Of a stretch of DNA of 21,657 bases, positions 21,346 through 21,657 are shown in pieces. Numbering within the stretch: the first letter of the stretch is position 1; every line of letters starts with the position of its first letter. Source of the DNA: Pseudodesulfovibrio sp. GTDB taxonomy: Bacteria; Desulfobacterota; Desulfovibrionia; Desulfovibrionales; Desulfovibrionaceae. The stretch spans positions 1 to 21,657 of the forward strand of contig JAFLJW010000384.1 in NCBI GenBank assembly GCA_022712815.1, read 5' to 3'. A program made the translations under genes and the position numbers. Below the pieces are notes generated by a model that worked only from the letters and a program-made list of their open reading frames with translations, had not been told where the DNA came from and ran no database searches.

Positions 21346-21657
21346 TTGAAACACAAGTTGACGCGCATATCGCTGGGAGGAGGGCTGCTCATGGCTCTCA
21401 TTCTCTGTCTGCCCTGGACGCTCATCGGCAAGACACCGGAGTTGAACAGGGTCAGGAAGTATGTGCCCGACGAACCCATTCAGGTCCCTGAGGACGATGA
21501 ATGGACCTTTTCCGCTGACCGTGTGGTGGGCGATTATACCAGCGAATATGTCGAGGCTTTCGGCAACTGCACACTGGCCCTTGGCGACGACCAGCTTCGG
21601 GCCGACTTTGCCCGCTATTACCAATCGACCGGTTGGGTTTTTCTCAAGGGCAATGTC
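21346..21657 (+). CDS. LptD/OstA-like outer-membrane LPS assembly protein (N-terminus only)
   Basis: An open frame runs from TTG 21346 to the window end (104 codons, no stop). GGAG at 21336-21339 is 6 bases upstream. The N-terminus is basic (KHKLTR) followed by a hydrophobic segment (about 9-27), a signal peptide. After it comes WTFSADRVVGDYTSEYVEAFGN...LGDDQLRADFARYY, the OstA/LptA-like pattern of sheets that opens LptD. An in-frame ATG at 21391, itself preceded by a GGAGG-rich stretch, is an alternative start but would remove the charged n-region. If it is LptD, the barrel lies beyond the window. LptA or LptC-like proteins share this fold, so the assignment is moderate. hldD directly upstream supports an LPS role. 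Confidence 0.7.
   Translation, partial: MKHKLTRISLGGGLLMALILCLPWTLIGKTPELNRVRKYVPDEPIQVPEDDEWTFSADRVVGDYTSEYVEAFGNCTLALGDDQLRADFARYYQSTGWVFLKGNV

Noticed and set aside
20221..21624. A 467-codon open frame on the - strand
   Set aside because: Antisense to hldD and the LptD-like gene, with no domain or ribosome-binding site.

Overview
The window looks like the chromosome of a Gram-negative, strictly anaerobic sulfate reducer of the Desulfovibrio/Pseudodesulfovibrio type. The evidence is a rubrerythrin, a two-iron-centre desulfoferrodoxin, rubredoxin and rubredoxin:oxygen oxidoreductase set, a PerR-type regulator, a multihaem cytochrome c, a haem-binding chemoreceptor of the DcrA type, futalosine-route menaquinone genes, and outer-membrane genes (heptose epimerase, LptD-like protein, OmpA-like protein). 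Base composition is moderately GC-rich and looks even. I see no rRNA, tRNA, CRISPR array, transposase or phage gene.

Layout. 1-472 (-): creA, cut by the window edge. 721-2217 (+): a GAF-PAS-GGDEF diguanylate cyclase. 2461-3549 (+): a small unknown protein, then menG/ubiE with a lysine-rich tail. 3701-3907 (-): a DUF2065 membrane protein. 3969-7013 (+): a nucleotide-sugar dehydrogenase, futalosine hydrolase (mqnB) and a long-chain polyprenyl diphosphate synthase; with menG this groups three menaquinone steps. 7206-10202 (+): a PurS-PurL type FGAM synthase without a glutaminase domain. 10339-12845 (+): a tetrahaem cytochrome c and a chemoreceptor with one periplasmic CxxCH. 13115-17316 (+): the oxygen-defence block perR, rbr, dfx, a double rubredoxin and roo. 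17435-18115 (-): yaiI-like and ywbE-like genes. 18471-20109 (-): a vWA-OmpA protein and a small exported protein. 20353-21657 (+): hldD and the start of an LptD/OstA-like gene.

How the genes work together. PerR probably senses peroxide. Rubrerythrin removes peroxide, desulfoferrodoxin removes superoxide, and the double rubredoxin carries electrons to Roo, which reduces O2 to water. The haem chemoreceptor and cytochrome upstream probably link redox or O2 sensing to swimming. Promoters of perR and rbr share TTGACA-N17-TAGTAAT, and the -10 lies in AT-rich PerR-box-like sequence.

The most unusual signal is a family of about 120-bp intergenic elements, seven copies in 21.6 kb (about 3574-3695, 7071-7189, 15118-15223, 15240-15350, 15430-15549, 18195-18303 and 18350-18474). 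They differ in sequence but share one folding plan: a long outer stem with a conserved G x A mismatch, an asymmetric internal loop, an inner stem and a small apical hairpin. Stem changes compensate each other between copies, and wobble pairs are G-U only when all copies are read in one orientation. This points to a structured RNA.
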